Assembly (NCBI GenBank): GCA_964431965.1
Contig: CAYSLU010000066.1
Location: 1 to 30,831 of the forward strand
Direction: 5' to 3'
Source of the DNA: CAYSLU01 sp964431965
GTDB taxonomy: Bacteria > Verrucomicrobiota > Kiritimatiellia > CAIKKV01 > CAYSLU01
DNA: 30,831 nucleotides
The position numbers were made by a program, and so were the translations under genes. This document shows, in pieces, positions 1-6,418 of the stretch (its first letter is position 1; each line of letters begins with the position of its first letter). Below the pieces are notes generated by a model, which worked only from the letters and a program-made list of their open reading frames with translations, had not been told where the DNA came from and did not search any database.

Positions 1-103
1 TGCGGTTGTAGCAGGCGACCGTGAAGCCCTTGCTTTCCATGTTCAGGATCAGGTTCTCGCCCATCACCGCCAAGCCGACCAGTCCGATGTCTGCATTCTG
101 CAT
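1..103 (-). CDS. gnd: 6-phosphogluconate dehydrogenase, decarboxylating (N-terminal fragment)
   Basis: Only the first 34 codons are present; the gene runs off the left edge of the window. The visible N-terminus carries the Rossmann dinucleotide-binding start IGLVGLAVMGENL (residues 6-18) and then ESKGFTVACYNR, the typical beginning of NADP-dependent 6-phosphogluconate dehydrogenase. That cytoplasmic enzyme oxidatively decarboxylates 6-phosphogluconate to ribulose 5-phosphate. The ATG at 103 is set by an AAGGAG ribosome binding site about 7 nt upstream. The gene lies 80 nt downstream of the SDR gene on the same strand, so it is probably the third gene of the sugar-acid operon. The family call is secure from the motif. 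The decarboxylating form is inferred because the C-terminal part is missing. Confidence 0.9.
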   Translation of the reverse strand, partial: MQNADIGLVGLAVMGENLILNMESKGFTVACYNR

Positions 104-130
104 GGTATTCGCTCCTTGCGCGTTCACGCG

Positions 131-158
131 CCGACCCGTCGCCCGCTATCCGTTATCC
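131..158 (-). repeat. weak 7-bp periodic repeat between gnd and the SDR gene
   Basis: Read on the minus strand, this intergenic stretch splits into four 7-mers in a row: GGATAAC, GGATAGC, GGGCGAC, GGGTCGG. Only the first two are close copies. The period and the leading GG match the clearer array at 2437-2492. It may be chance in such GC-rich DNA. Confidence 0.3.
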
Positions 159-183
159 GTGAGCCCCAACCGCCGCCGTTCCG

Positions 184-1041
184 CTACACGCCGCTGAACG
201 ACGAGAATCCGCCGTCCACCGGGATGACGGTCCCCGTCACGAAGCCCGCGGCCTCGTCCGACACGAGCCAAAGCAGCGTGCCGGTCAGATCCTCGGCCTC
301 CCCGAACCGGCCCATCGGAGTCTGCCGCATGATCGTGGTCGCGCGGGGGGTCAGCGATCCGTCCGGATTCGTGAGCAGCGAGCGGTTCTGATCCGTCAGG
401 AAGAACCCCGGGGCGATCGCATTGACGCGGATGCCCACCTTGGACATGTGAACCGCCAGCCACTGTGTGAAGTTGCTCACGGCCGCCTTGGCCGCGCTGT
501 AGGCCGGGATCTTGGTGAGCGGCCGCAGCGAGTTCATGGAGGAGATGTTGATGATGCAGCCATGCTTGCGGCTCGCCATCCCCCGCGCGAAAACCTGGGT
601 TGGTATGAGCGTGCCGAGGAAGTTCAGGCCGAACACGAACTCGATGCCCTTAGGGTCGAGGTCGAAGAAGGTCGTAACGCCCTCCGTCTTCTCGACCAGG
701 TCCTCGGGGAATAGGTATTCCTTGCTCGTCGTACCCTTTGGGTGGTTGCCGCCGGCCCCGTTGATGAGGATGTCGACGGGACCGAACTTTTCCTCGATGA
801 CCGCGTTGGCGGCCTCGATGCTGGCGCGCTCGAGCACGTTGCAGGCTACGCCGATCGCGCGGCCCCGGCCCTTCTCAATTTTTACGGCCACGGCGTCGGC
901 CGCCTCCTTGCGAAGGTCGAGGATCGCGACCCGCGCCCCGCACTCCGCCAGCGCCGTCGCCATCGTGCCGCACAGCACGCCGCCGCCGCCGGTGATGGCC
1001 ACCGTCTTGCCCGAGAGATCGACCTTGAACGGAACCGTCAT
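184..1041 (-). CDS. SDR-family oxidoreductase, D-mannonate oxidoreductase / gluconate 5-dehydrogenase-like
   Basis: This 285-aa classical short-chain dehydrogenase has a nucleotide-binding loop TGGGGVLCG (17-25), NGAGG (94-98), and the catalytic tetrad N140, S168, Y181 (YSAAK) and K185 at standard spacing. The C-terminus GFVTGTVIPVDGGFSSFSGV is also typical. The overall pattern resembles the SDR-type UxuB (fructuronate reductase / D-mannonate oxidoreductase) and gluconate 5-dehydrogenases, which act on sugar acids with NAD(P)H in the cytoplasm. The ATG at 1041 is preferred because the protein starts there with the usual VDLSGKTVAITG strand, and AAGG lies about 9 nt upstream. It sits 17 nt after a LarA-family epimerase and before gnd, which supports a sugar-acid substrate. 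The exact substrate (fructuronate/mannonate or 5-ketogluconate) cannot be decided from sequence alone. Confidence 0.85.
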   Translation of the reverse strand: MTVPFKVDLSGKTVAITGGGGVLCGTMATALAECGARVAILDLRKEAADAVAVKIEKGRGRAIGVACNVLERASIEAANAVIEEKFGPVDILINGAGGNHPKGTTSKEYLFPEDLVEKTEGVTTFFDLDPKGIEFVFGLNFLGTLIPTQVFARGMASRKHGCIINISSMNSLRPLTKIPAYSAAKAAVSNFTQWLAVHMSKVGIRVNAIAPGFFLTDQNRSLLTNPDGSLTPRATTIMRQTPMGRFGEAEDLTGTLLWLVSDEAAGFVTGTVIPVDGGFSSFSGV

Positions 1042-1058
1042 ATTCGTGCGCCTTTCTG

Positions 1059-2345
1059 CTATCGCTTCGCCCTGCCGCCCAACTCCGGCGGCGCGTCGGT
1101 CCACCGGTAGAGAATCTCGCCGGCCTTCGGGACGCACAGGACGCCCTCGGCTTCGCGGCCCTCGTACGCGGCCTTGTCGATCGTTCGGTAATCCATGTAG
1201 CCGAGGTTCACCTGCCGGCAGTCCGCCTCCGGGATGCCCGTGGCCAGCACCACCTCGACGCGCGGCTTCTCGACGCCGCTCTCGAAGGATCCGATCCCCT
1301 TCACGTGCGTCGAGTGGGCGACGACGCCCCACGGATAGTGCCGGTAACGGTCCCACTGCTTGACGAAGAAATCGCGTGTGTGGTAGCCGATCTCGTGCAG
1401 GATGCGGCCGTGCACCGAGGAGACCTCCGTGATGTGCGGGGCGTAGATGATCACGCGCCCGCCGTCGGCCACCACGGGCTCGATCTTGTACATGCACTTG
1501 CCGCCGGTCCAGAGGTCGTCGTACATCTTCGGCGCGCACGACAGCACCGTGTGGAACGGCTTCGGCTTGTACTCGATGTGGACGTCTCGGGAGGCGTCCG
1601 CGGCGGCGCTCCACGCGTCTTCCGAGCTCCCGACGAAGAGGCCCGACAGGCCCGAGCCCTGGACCACCATGCAGACGGCCTTGCGTTCCACCGGCAGCAG
1701 CGCGGCGGCGCGGTCCACGACTTTGCGCACTGGCGTCCACTTGTTGCCGATGATGACCGGGTTCGTGATGATGGCGCCGAGCCAGTGGAAGAAGTCGATG
1801 ATCTCCTGGCCCGCGATGCCGGGGAACAGGTACTTGTTGCCGCCCGAGAACCCGACCACCTCGTGCGGGAAGACCGGGCCGCAGATCAAGATCAGGTCGT
1901 GCGTCACGGCCATCCGATTGCACGTGATGGACACATCCATCTCGAACAGCCCGCCCGTGATGTCGCTGATCTCCTGGCGCGACAGGCGGCCGACCTCGAT
2001 CAGGGCATCCGGATCCTTCCACATGTGGTTGTGGAACTGGGCCTTCGGATAGCGGGTCCGGTGCTCCGCGGCGGTGATGCCGACGCGCTCGTAGATCTGC
2101 GCCTCCGTCATGGGCGGATGGGTGCCCAGGGCGACCAGCACGTCGAACTGCGAGACGCGGGGCGCCAGCAGGTCGTAGAGCACCCGGAAGAGCATGTCCA
2201 TCGGGCAGCTGCGCGTGTGGTCGGGAATGACCAGCAGCAGCTTGCGTCCGTCCGCCGCCCACCCCGCGATCGTGGACGCGCACAGGGAGCGCACTTCAGT
2301 CTCGGACAAGACGCCGCCGGGACGGCTGAGGCCGTTTGCTTTCAT
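1059..2345 (-). CDS. LarA-family nickel-pincer hydroxyacid racemase/epimerase (LarA homologue, DUF2088)
   Basis: This 428-aa protein is close to the usual LarA length. It has the DHTRSCP motif (42-48) and the active-site segment HEVVGFSGGNKYLFPGI. From H161 to K171 is 10 residues and from K171 to H187 is 16. This is the same spacing as His174, Lys184 and His200 of Lactobacillus plantarum LarA, where the lysine carries the nickel-pincer cofactor. H107 in NHMW probably matches catalytic His108. Known members of this superfamily epimerise alpha-hydroxyacids, including lactate, malate and D-gluconate (C2). The partners here, a sugar-acid SDR and gnd, favour a gluconate/mannonate 2-epimerase over a lactate racemase; this is inference. 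The start at 2345 is set by GAAAGGCGG about 7 nt upstream, and a promoter lies 32 nt before it. No larB, larC or larE cofactor genes are in the window. Confidence 0.85.
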   Translation of the reverse strand: MKANGLSRPGGVLSETEVRSLCASTIAGWAADGRKLLLVIPDHTRSCPMDMLFRVLYDLLAPRVSQFDVLVALGTHPPMTEAQIYERVGITAAEHRTRYPKAQFHNHMWKDPDALIEVGRLSRQEISDITGGLFEMDVSITCNRMAVTHDLILICGPVFPHEVVGFSGGNKYLFPGIAGQEIIDFFHWLGAIITNPVIIGNKWTPVRKVVDRAAALLPVERKAVCMVVQGSGLSGLFVGSSEDAWSAAADASRDVHIEYKPKPFHTVLSCAPKMYDDLWTGGKCMYKIEPVVADGGRVIIYAPHITEVSSVHGRILHEIGYHTRDFFVKQWDRYRHYPWGVVAHSTHVKGIGSFESGVEKPRVEVVLATGIPEADCRQVNLGYMDYRTIDKAAYEGREAEGVLCVPKAGEILYRWTDAPPELGGRAKR

Positions 2346-2376
2346 GGTCCGCCTTTCACCAGTTCGATTGTCGGCG

Positions 2377-2405
2377 AGTATATGCGGGGGATACCGGTGG
2401 ATCAA
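2377..2405 (-). promoter_or_regulatory. sigma70-like promoter of the LarA-homologue operon
   Basis: On the minus strand, TTGATC (2400-2405) is followed by a 17-nt spacer and TATACT (2377-2382). The matches to TTGACA and TATAAT are 4/6 and 5/6 with ideal spacing. Transcription would start near 2370, leaving a short leader of about 25 nt that holds the ribosome binding site of the gene starting at 2345. Confidence 0.6.
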
Positions 2406-2436
2406 GGTGCAAGGGGGAAGACCTGACCGGACGCGG

Positions 2437-2492
2437 AGACCGTGGACTATGGATTACAGACTACAGACTACGGACCACGGACGACCGACATA
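2437..2492. repeat. tandem degenerate 7-bp repeat array, consensus RGACTAC
   Basis: Eight consecutive 7-mers can be read: AGACCGT, GGACTAT, GGATTAC, AGACTAC, AGACTAC, GGACCAC, GGACGAC, CGACATA. The central units (2444-2485) are clear and the outer ones decayed. The array lies between the promoter of the minus-strand sugar-acid operon and the plus-strand methyltransferase gene. It is more AT-rich than its surroundings and does not belong to a credible protein. Its function is unknown. It could be a slipped-strand microsatellite or a cluster of protein-binding sites. Confidence 0.7.
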
Positions 2493-2596
2493 TTCTGCTG
2501 TCCTGTCCCTTTCGGGCGTCGTAGGCTCCCTGTGCTCGGGCTGGACGTGTGTGCGAGGATCTGTTCGACCAACCGCCGGGCGAAAAGGGCACGGAT

Positions 2597-3487
2597 ATGT
2601 CGGATCTTACGGTCTATCTCGGTGACAATCTGCCGATCTTGCGGGGGCTGCCCTCCGGATCGGCGGATCTGATCTACATCGACCCACCGTTCAACACGGG
2701 CAAGGTGCAGAGCCGGACTCAGCTGTCCACGACCCGGGATGAGAACGGCGACCGGACGGGGTTTCAAGGGAAGCGCTACCGGACCGTGACGCTCGGCACG
2801 AAGGCATACGCGGACTTCTTTGGCGACTACCTGGGTTTTCTGGAACCGCGCCTGGTCGAGGCGCGCCGGACTCTCACGAGCAACGGCAGCCTGTTCTTTC
2901 ACATCGACTATCGCGAAGCGCACTATTGCAAGGTGCTGCTCGACTCGATCTTCGGGCGTGAGTCCTTCCTGAACGAGATCATCTGGGCCTACGACTACGG
3001 CGCCCGGTCCAGGACGAAGTGGCCAGCCAAGCACGACACGATCCTCTGGTACGCCAGGAACCCGCGGGACTACCAGTTCCATGTCGAGGAGTGCGATCGC
3101 ATCCCGTACATGGCGCCGGATCTTGTCGGTCCGGAGAAAGCAGCCAGGGGCAAGACGCCGACCGACACGTGGTGGCACACGATCGTCTCGCCCAGCGGGC
3201 GCGAGAAGACGGGATATCCGACCCAGAAGCCCCGCGGCATCCTCGACCGGATCGTAAAGGTCCATTCGCGGCCGGGCGACCGGTTGCTGGATTTCTTCGC
3301 CGGCAGCGGCTCGTTCGGCGAGTCGGCTCTCGCCCTCGGCCGGAAGTGCACCCTGATCGACAACAACCGGCAGGCGCTGCGCGTCATGGCCAAACGCTTC
3401 GCGGGGCTAAACGTGGAGTGGAAGGGATGGAAGCCGGCAGTCAGAGGTCAGGAGGGCAGGGCGAGGCGCGGTCCGCATCCGGGGTAG
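2597..3487 (+). CDS. solitary beta-class DNA methyltransferase (probably N6-adenine)
   Basis: This 296-aa protein has the catalytic motif IV IDPPFNTG (28-35) first, and the AdoMet-binding motif I LLDFFAGSGSFGESAL near residues 230-245 last. That order defines the beta class, which includes many N6-adenine methyltransferases and type III Mod subunits. GYPTQKPRGILDRIV just before motif I is the conserved motif X-like segment. The middle (about 75-210) should hold target recognition. The ATG at 2597 is preferred because it begins MSDLTVYLGDN, the family's usual first strand, and AAAAGGG lies upstream. A GTG at 2549 would add 16 residues that look unlike the family. No restriction endonuclease is adjacent, so it is probably an orphan regulatory or defensive methylase. 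DPPF does not fully exclude N4-cytosine activity. Confidence 0.9.
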   Translation: MSDLTVYLGDNLPILRGLPSGSADLIYIDPPFNTGKVQSRTQLSTTRDENGDRTGFQGKRYRTVTLGTKAYADFFGDYLGFLEPRLVEARRTLTSNGSLFFHIDYREAHYCKVLLDSIFGRESFLNEIIWAYDYGARSRTKWPAKHDTILWYARNPRDYQFHVEECDRIPYMAPDLVGPEKAARGKTPTDTWWHTIVSPSGREKTGYPTQKPRGILDRIVKVHSRPGDRLLDFFAGSGSFGESALALGRKCTLIDNNRQALRVMAKRFAGLNVEWKGWKPAVRGQEGRARRGPHPG

Positions 3488-3508
3488 GTCGCGTCTGCCG
3501 GACGCGAC
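3488..3508 (+). terminator. hairpin directly after the methyltransferase stop codon
   Basis: GTCGCGTC (3488-3495) and GACGCGAC (3501-3508) form a perfect 8-bp stem around a 5-nt loop, starting at the first base after the TAG stop. There is no T-tract, so intrinsic termination is uncertain. It may instead protect the 3' end of the mRNA. Confidence 0.4.
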
Positions 3509-3777
3509 ACCGTGTTCAGGAAGGTGGCCCTTGACCTCCGGGCGAGGGCAGCGCCAGAGCGGCGCGTGTCCAGCCCGCTCGCACTCGGGCTCGCGAGCCT
3601 CCGCGAGATCGCCATGCATGGGCTCTGCGATGGATTCCCTCAGCATTGCCTCCGGGTTCCCTCCGTAATACGCTCCAACCGAGCAGTCTGGATCACTCTG
3701 GCTCCGGTCTGTTGTTGCGGCGGCAGCGCGGCACTTGCGGAGTCAGCTGCGGGAATGCAGTAGTTGGCACGGAGAAG
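3509..3777. other. non-coding stretch between the methyltransferase and the accessory island
   Basis: About 270 nt with no convincing gene. Reading frames here have no good ribosome binding site, are rich in Arg, Cys and Ser, and have no domain. Base composition begins to shift from the GC-rich flank toward the lower-GC island. Nothing like an attachment site or tRNA remnant was seen. Confidence 0.5.
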
Positions 3778-4098
3778 ATGAGACGGTTCATCCAGATAGT
3801 CGGCGGGACGGCGCTCGGGGCTGTCACAGGATGTGCTGCAACGGTGGCCTTGGGTGCGGCCGCTGCGGCCGTGTTCTATGCAATGGACGGGGGCACAGGC
3901 AAGTACTCGGCAGGGAACGGGATTCTGTACGTGCTCATCTTCCTGGCTGTAGTTCTCTGTGGTGTGTGTGGCGGCAGTGTGGGAGGTTGTGTAGGCATCT
4001 ACTGGAAGAAGACGTTGCGCGCGGCTGCGCTCGCAGGCTCATGCTGTGCCGGTGTCTTCTTCCTCATCTTTCTCGTTCAGTTGTGCCAGGGGTTGTAG
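3778..4098 (+). CDS. small hypothetical integral membrane protein
   Basis: A 106-aa protein with three hydrophobic stretches: about residues 6-32, rich in Ala and Gly; about 47-75; and about 82-103. The loops between them are short. Many glycines and cysteines line the helices (GVCGGSVGGCVG). The ATG at 3778 is chosen because the hydrophobic N-terminus starts right after MRRFIQIV. The only Shine-Dalgarno candidate, GGAG, is rather close (3 nt). I do not recognise the family. It is the first gene of a plus-strand run of small membrane and lipoprotein genes with lower GC than the rest of the window. It should sit in the cytoplasmic membrane. No function can be assigned. Confidence 0.6.
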   Translation: MRRFIQIVGGTALGAVTGCAATVALGAAAAAVFYAMDGGTGKYSAGNGILYVLIFLAVVLCGVCGGSVGGCVGIYWKKTLRAAALAGSCCAGVFFLIFLVQLCQGL

Positions 4099-4207
4099 TT
4101 TGGCGCCAGACTGGGAAATGGTAAGCAGAGGGTGTTACGGTCTGAGCGGAGCGATCCGCCCGCTAATCGGAATCAGGATGTGGGGCGCATTGCGGGGAGA
4201 ATAGAAC

Positions 4208-4522
4208 GTGGACCCTGGTGATCTTTTTGGGACCGTTGTTGACGTACTCCTACTGATCGTGGCAGGGGTCTTCTCCTTTCGTTGGTTTGTTCGTGCGAAG
4301 AATCGCCGGCAGGGGTTGCTTCGCGGTGGGATTGCGGGTGCAGTTGTGGGGCTGATCATGGCGTTCACGATTGGCGTTTCATCCGCACTACTGCACCCGG
4401 AGGACGCCAGCGCCGGCAGTGTTGCGATTGTCGGGATCGTGACGTTTCCGGTTGGATTTGTTGTGGGTGCCTTGATTGGGGTTCTACGCCGAACCGGTGA
4501 GCCACAATCCGATTCGGGCTGA
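4208..4522 (+). CDS. small hypothetical integral membrane protein
   Basis: A 104-aa protein starting with GTG, with GGGGAGAA about 9 nt upstream. It has three hydrophobic segments: about residues 9-25, 40-61 and 71-92. A basic loop, RAKNRRQG, follows the first, and a charged tail RRTGEPQSDSG ends the protein. The last segment has TFPVGFVVGALIG, which resembles TFPTGFIGLVV in the small membrane protein at 6041-6370. The two may be distant relatives, but the similarity is too short to be sure. The family is not recognised. The 109-nt gap to the previous gene holds a small GCGGA/TCCGC hairpin at 4146-4159 and no gene. Confidence 0.6.
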   Translation: MDPGDLFGTVVDVLLLIVAGVFSFRWFVRAKNRRQGLLRGGIAGAVVGLIMAFTIGVSSALLHPEDASAGSVAIVGIVTFPVGFVVGALIGVLRRTGEPQSDSG

Positions 4523-4579
4523 CTGTACCGGCAGTCCTGCACCGGCTGTTGGCGGAAGGGAGTTCAGGAGATGATCAGC

Positions 4580-5152
4580 ATGAACTGGCGACTGGCGACA
4601 TCGCTTGCGAGCCTGATGGTCTGCACGGGGTGTGGCACGGGGGTCTACTGGCACGAGATCGATCTGACAGTTCTCTCAGAACCGGGCGGGCACCCTGTGA
4701 CAACGTTCAAAACAGGGATATGTGAGGAGGGCCTCCGGAAAGAAGCCGCCGACGAGATTCAGATGCATTCTGCCGACAGCAACGGCGTCATCCGTATCAC
4801 TCATCGCTCAACGCAGAGTTCGTGGGTTTGGCAACAGCGCCCCGCCTACCATTCATTCGACCTCTTCATCCCAGACGTGTCCACCAACGGCTACTTCTAC
4901 TTCTCTCTCGACGAGGCTAGCAGGTTACCGTGGCGCGGCCTCAGGCGAGGGACGGTCACCGTCCGCAGCAATTACAAAGAGTTTGACACCTGGTACAAAG
5001 GGAGCCGTCCACTTCCGGCTTTGAGCGCAGAGGTCATGCCTTCGACGAGCGGCGGATATCACGTGAAGATGGCCCTTCCAATCAGGAGTCTCCGTGCTGC
5101 GGCAGCCGCTGAACTCGTTCCATATCAACCCGATGCGGGCAAGGGGCGCTGA
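4580..5152 (+). CDS. putative lipoprotein, copy 1 of a tandem paralogous pair
   Basis: A 190-aa protein with a short signal sequence (NWRLATSLASLMVCTGC) ending in Thr-Gly-Cys, consistent with a lipoprotein whose mature part starts CGTGVYWHEID. An ATG also occurs at 4571, but AGGAG (4566-4570) abuts it directly. The ATG at 4580 has that same AGGAG at 9 nt, so it is preferred. The mature protein is probably a beta-rich domain with the motifs HRSTQSSWVWQQRPAYHSF, IPDVSTNGYFYF, FDTWYKGSRPLP and GGYHVKM. The same motifs recur in the next gene, showing a tandem duplication. I recognise no known domain. It probably faces the periplasm or the inner leaflet of the outer membrane. Confidence 0.75.
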   Translation: MNWRLATSLASLMVCTGCGTGVYWHEIDLTVLSEPGGHPVTTFKTGICEEGLRKEAADEIQMHSADSNGVIRITHRSTQSSWVWQQRPAYHSFDLFIPDVSTNGYFYFSLDEASRLPWRGLRRGTVTVRSNYKEFDTWYKGSRPLPALSAEVMPSTSGGYHVKMALPIRSLRAAAAAELVPYQPDAGKGR

Positions 5153-5224
5153 ATGAGAGAACAGCCGACCAGAAGGTGCACGATGCGCGCAGGCAAAGTT
5201 GATGAATGCAGCCCGAGATTCGAT

Positions 5225-5773
5225 ATGAACAGCATGACATTGATGCTGTTTGTCCTACACACGAGCCTCATTTGTGTTGGATGCGGCACGGGGGTCTACT
5301 GGCATGAGATTGATGTGACATGGAGTTCGACCGGCGCCGGAAGGACGATAGCGTCGCCCAGCCTGGCGATTAGTGAGGTGATCAGCAAGAGAGAAGACGT
5401 CGCGCGGATGCAGTTGAATCATGCCGACAGCAACGGAGTGATCCGCATCGAACATAGATCGACGTCCGGCATATGGATCTGGGAGCAACGACCGGCCCAA
5501 CTTCACTTCAACTTGTACATTCCGGACGTGTCTACCAACGGGTATTTCTACTTCGCCTTCCGGGATGGAGTGAAGGGCATGGTGCCCGTTGGCGTGACTT
5601 ACGAGGACTTCGACACATGGCACAAAGGCAATCGCCCTCTCCCACCTCTGAGCGCTCAGGTCATGCCGTCGGCACGGGGCGGATACCATGTGAAGATGAA
5701 CCTTGCCATGGAGACGTTCCAGGCCGGGGTGACCGGCGAGTTCGTTCCACGTCAACCGTACAGGGGGAAGTAG
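5225..5773 (+). CDS. putative lipoprotein, copy 2 of a tandem paralogous pair
   Basis: A 182-aa protein that begins with a hydrophobic signal (MTLMLFVLHTSLICVGC) and then CGTGVYWHEIDVT, matching copy 1. Shared blocks include HADSNGVIRI, WIWEQRPA, IPDVSTNGYFYF, FDTWHKGNRPLPPLSAQVMPS and GGYHVKM. Over the mature part I judge roughly half or more of the residues to be identical. The frame is open from an ATG at 5153, right after the stop of copy 1. That would put 24 mostly polar residues before the signal, so the ATG at 5225 (or 5234) is preferred although its ribosome binding site is weak. The two copies differ most just after the lipid-attachment region, where they may have diverged in binding specificity. 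Function unknown. Confidence 0.75.
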   Translation: MNSMTLMLFVLHTSLICVGCGTGVYWHEIDVTWSSTGAGRTIASPSLAISEVISKREDVARMQLNHADSNGVIRIEHRSTSGIWIWEQRPAQLHFNLYIPDVSTNGYFYFAFRDGVKGMVPVGVTYEDFDTWHKGNRPLPPLSAQVMPSARGGYHVKMNLAMETFQAGVTGEFVPRQPYRGK

Positions 5774-5808
5774 GGAGTCACCAAAGGTCGGCCCGTGGCA
5801 AGACGACG

Positions 5809-6012
5809 ATGAATGACACGNNNNNNNNNNNNNNNNNNNNNNNNNNNNNNNNNNNNNNNNNNNNNNNNNNNNNNNNNNNNNNNNNNNNNNNNNNNNNNNN
5901 NNNNNNNNNNNNNNNNNNNNCGAAAGAACTGGAGTCTGGTGTCCGTGCGGCAGCCTCAATGCTGACGCTGGCCGCAGTGGGTGCCTATCGCCGCTCGCGC
6001 AACTCAGGCTGA
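5809..6012 (+). CDS. hypothetical gene interrupted by an assembly gap
   Basis: A start ATG AAT GAC ACG (5809-5820) runs straight into 100 Ns. After the gap an open frame continues KELESGVRAAASMLTLAAVGAY and ends RRSRNSG at TGA 6010-6012. Start and end happen to share a frame, but a 100-N run usually marks a gap of unknown size, so this may be one gene or two. The C-terminus is a short hydrophobic stretch followed by a basic tail. That is the layout of a C-terminal sorting or anchor signal (PEP-CTERM-like), but the PEP motif is not visible. No Shine-Dalgarno is evident before 5809. Confidence 0.35.
   Translation: MNDTXXXXXXXXXXXXXXXXXXXXXXXXXXXXXXXXXXKELESGVRAAASMLTLAAVGAYRRSRNSG
5821..5920. 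other. assembly gap, 100 Ns
   Basis: An exact run of 100 undetermined bases, the usual placeholder for a scaffold gap of unknown length. It lies directly after a pair of duplicated lipoprotein genes, so a further repeated copy may have broken the assembly. Confidence 0.95.
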
Positions 6013-6040
6013 ACGGCAGAGCTTGGCAAAGGGATTCTGG

Positions 6041-6370
6041 ATGAGAAGCAGGACAATCGCAATCGGCTACAGCGTCATCGCTGCGTGGACATTGTGGCCG
6101 GTTTGTGTGGCTCTATTGACTGGCGCGGTGGGTTTCGTATGTTTTGGCGTTGTTTTGGACGAAAGCAATCCCAAGCCGTGTCTTGTTCTTGGGTGCGACG
6201 TTGGCGGACTGTTGTACGCAATGGGCATGATGGGGTGGTTCAGCCTCCTGACATTTCCCACTGGGTTCATTGGCCTGGTCGTCTTTACGATTGTGGTGGT
6301 GCTACAGAAGTGGCGGGAGCGTCGAAACCGGAGATCGGAATGCCAACAAGAGGTGCCACCATACCGTTGA
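6041..6370 (+). CDS. small hypothetical integral membrane protein
   Basis: A 109-aa protein with three hydrophobic regions: about residues 6-38, 46-60, and 64-93, the last including MMGWFSLLTFPTGFIGLVV. It ends in a basic tail KWRERRNRRSECQQEVPPYR. The ATG at 6041 is chosen because AAAGGG lies about 8 nt upstream and the first helix follows MRSRTIAIG. The frame is open further upstream, but that part overlaps the preceding gene. No known family is recognised. The TFPxGF motif is shared with the protein at 4208-4522. It belongs to the same run of small membrane proteins and lipoproteins. Confidence 0.6.
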   Translation: MRSRTIAIGYSVIAAWTLWPVCVALLTGAVGFVCFGVVLDESNPKPCLVLGCDVGGLLYAMGMMGWFSLLTFPTGFIGLVVFTIVVVLQKWRERRNRRSECQQEVPPYR

Positions 6371-6418
6371 CCCGCGGCGGGCCAACGTCTGGTGCACCTC
6401 GGCGTTCTGCTGAAGGAT

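Noticed and set aside
2437..2492. The 7-bp repeats as a CRISPR array
   Set aside because: Units are contiguous with no spacers and far shorter than CRISPR repeats, and no cas genes are present.
3512..3763. A possible 83-aa protein after the methyltransferase
   Set aside because: No ribosome binding site, no domain and no consistent codon bias; it overlaps the start of the island and looks non-coding.
5921..6012. A definite PEP-CTERM sorting signal
   Set aside because: The hydrophobic stretch and basic tail fit, but the PEP motif would lie in the gap and no exosortase gene is in the window.
6371..6418. An integron attC-like site between island genes (GCCAAC...)
   Set aside because: The complementary right half and the paired R boxes are not visible, and other island spacers lack the same pattern.
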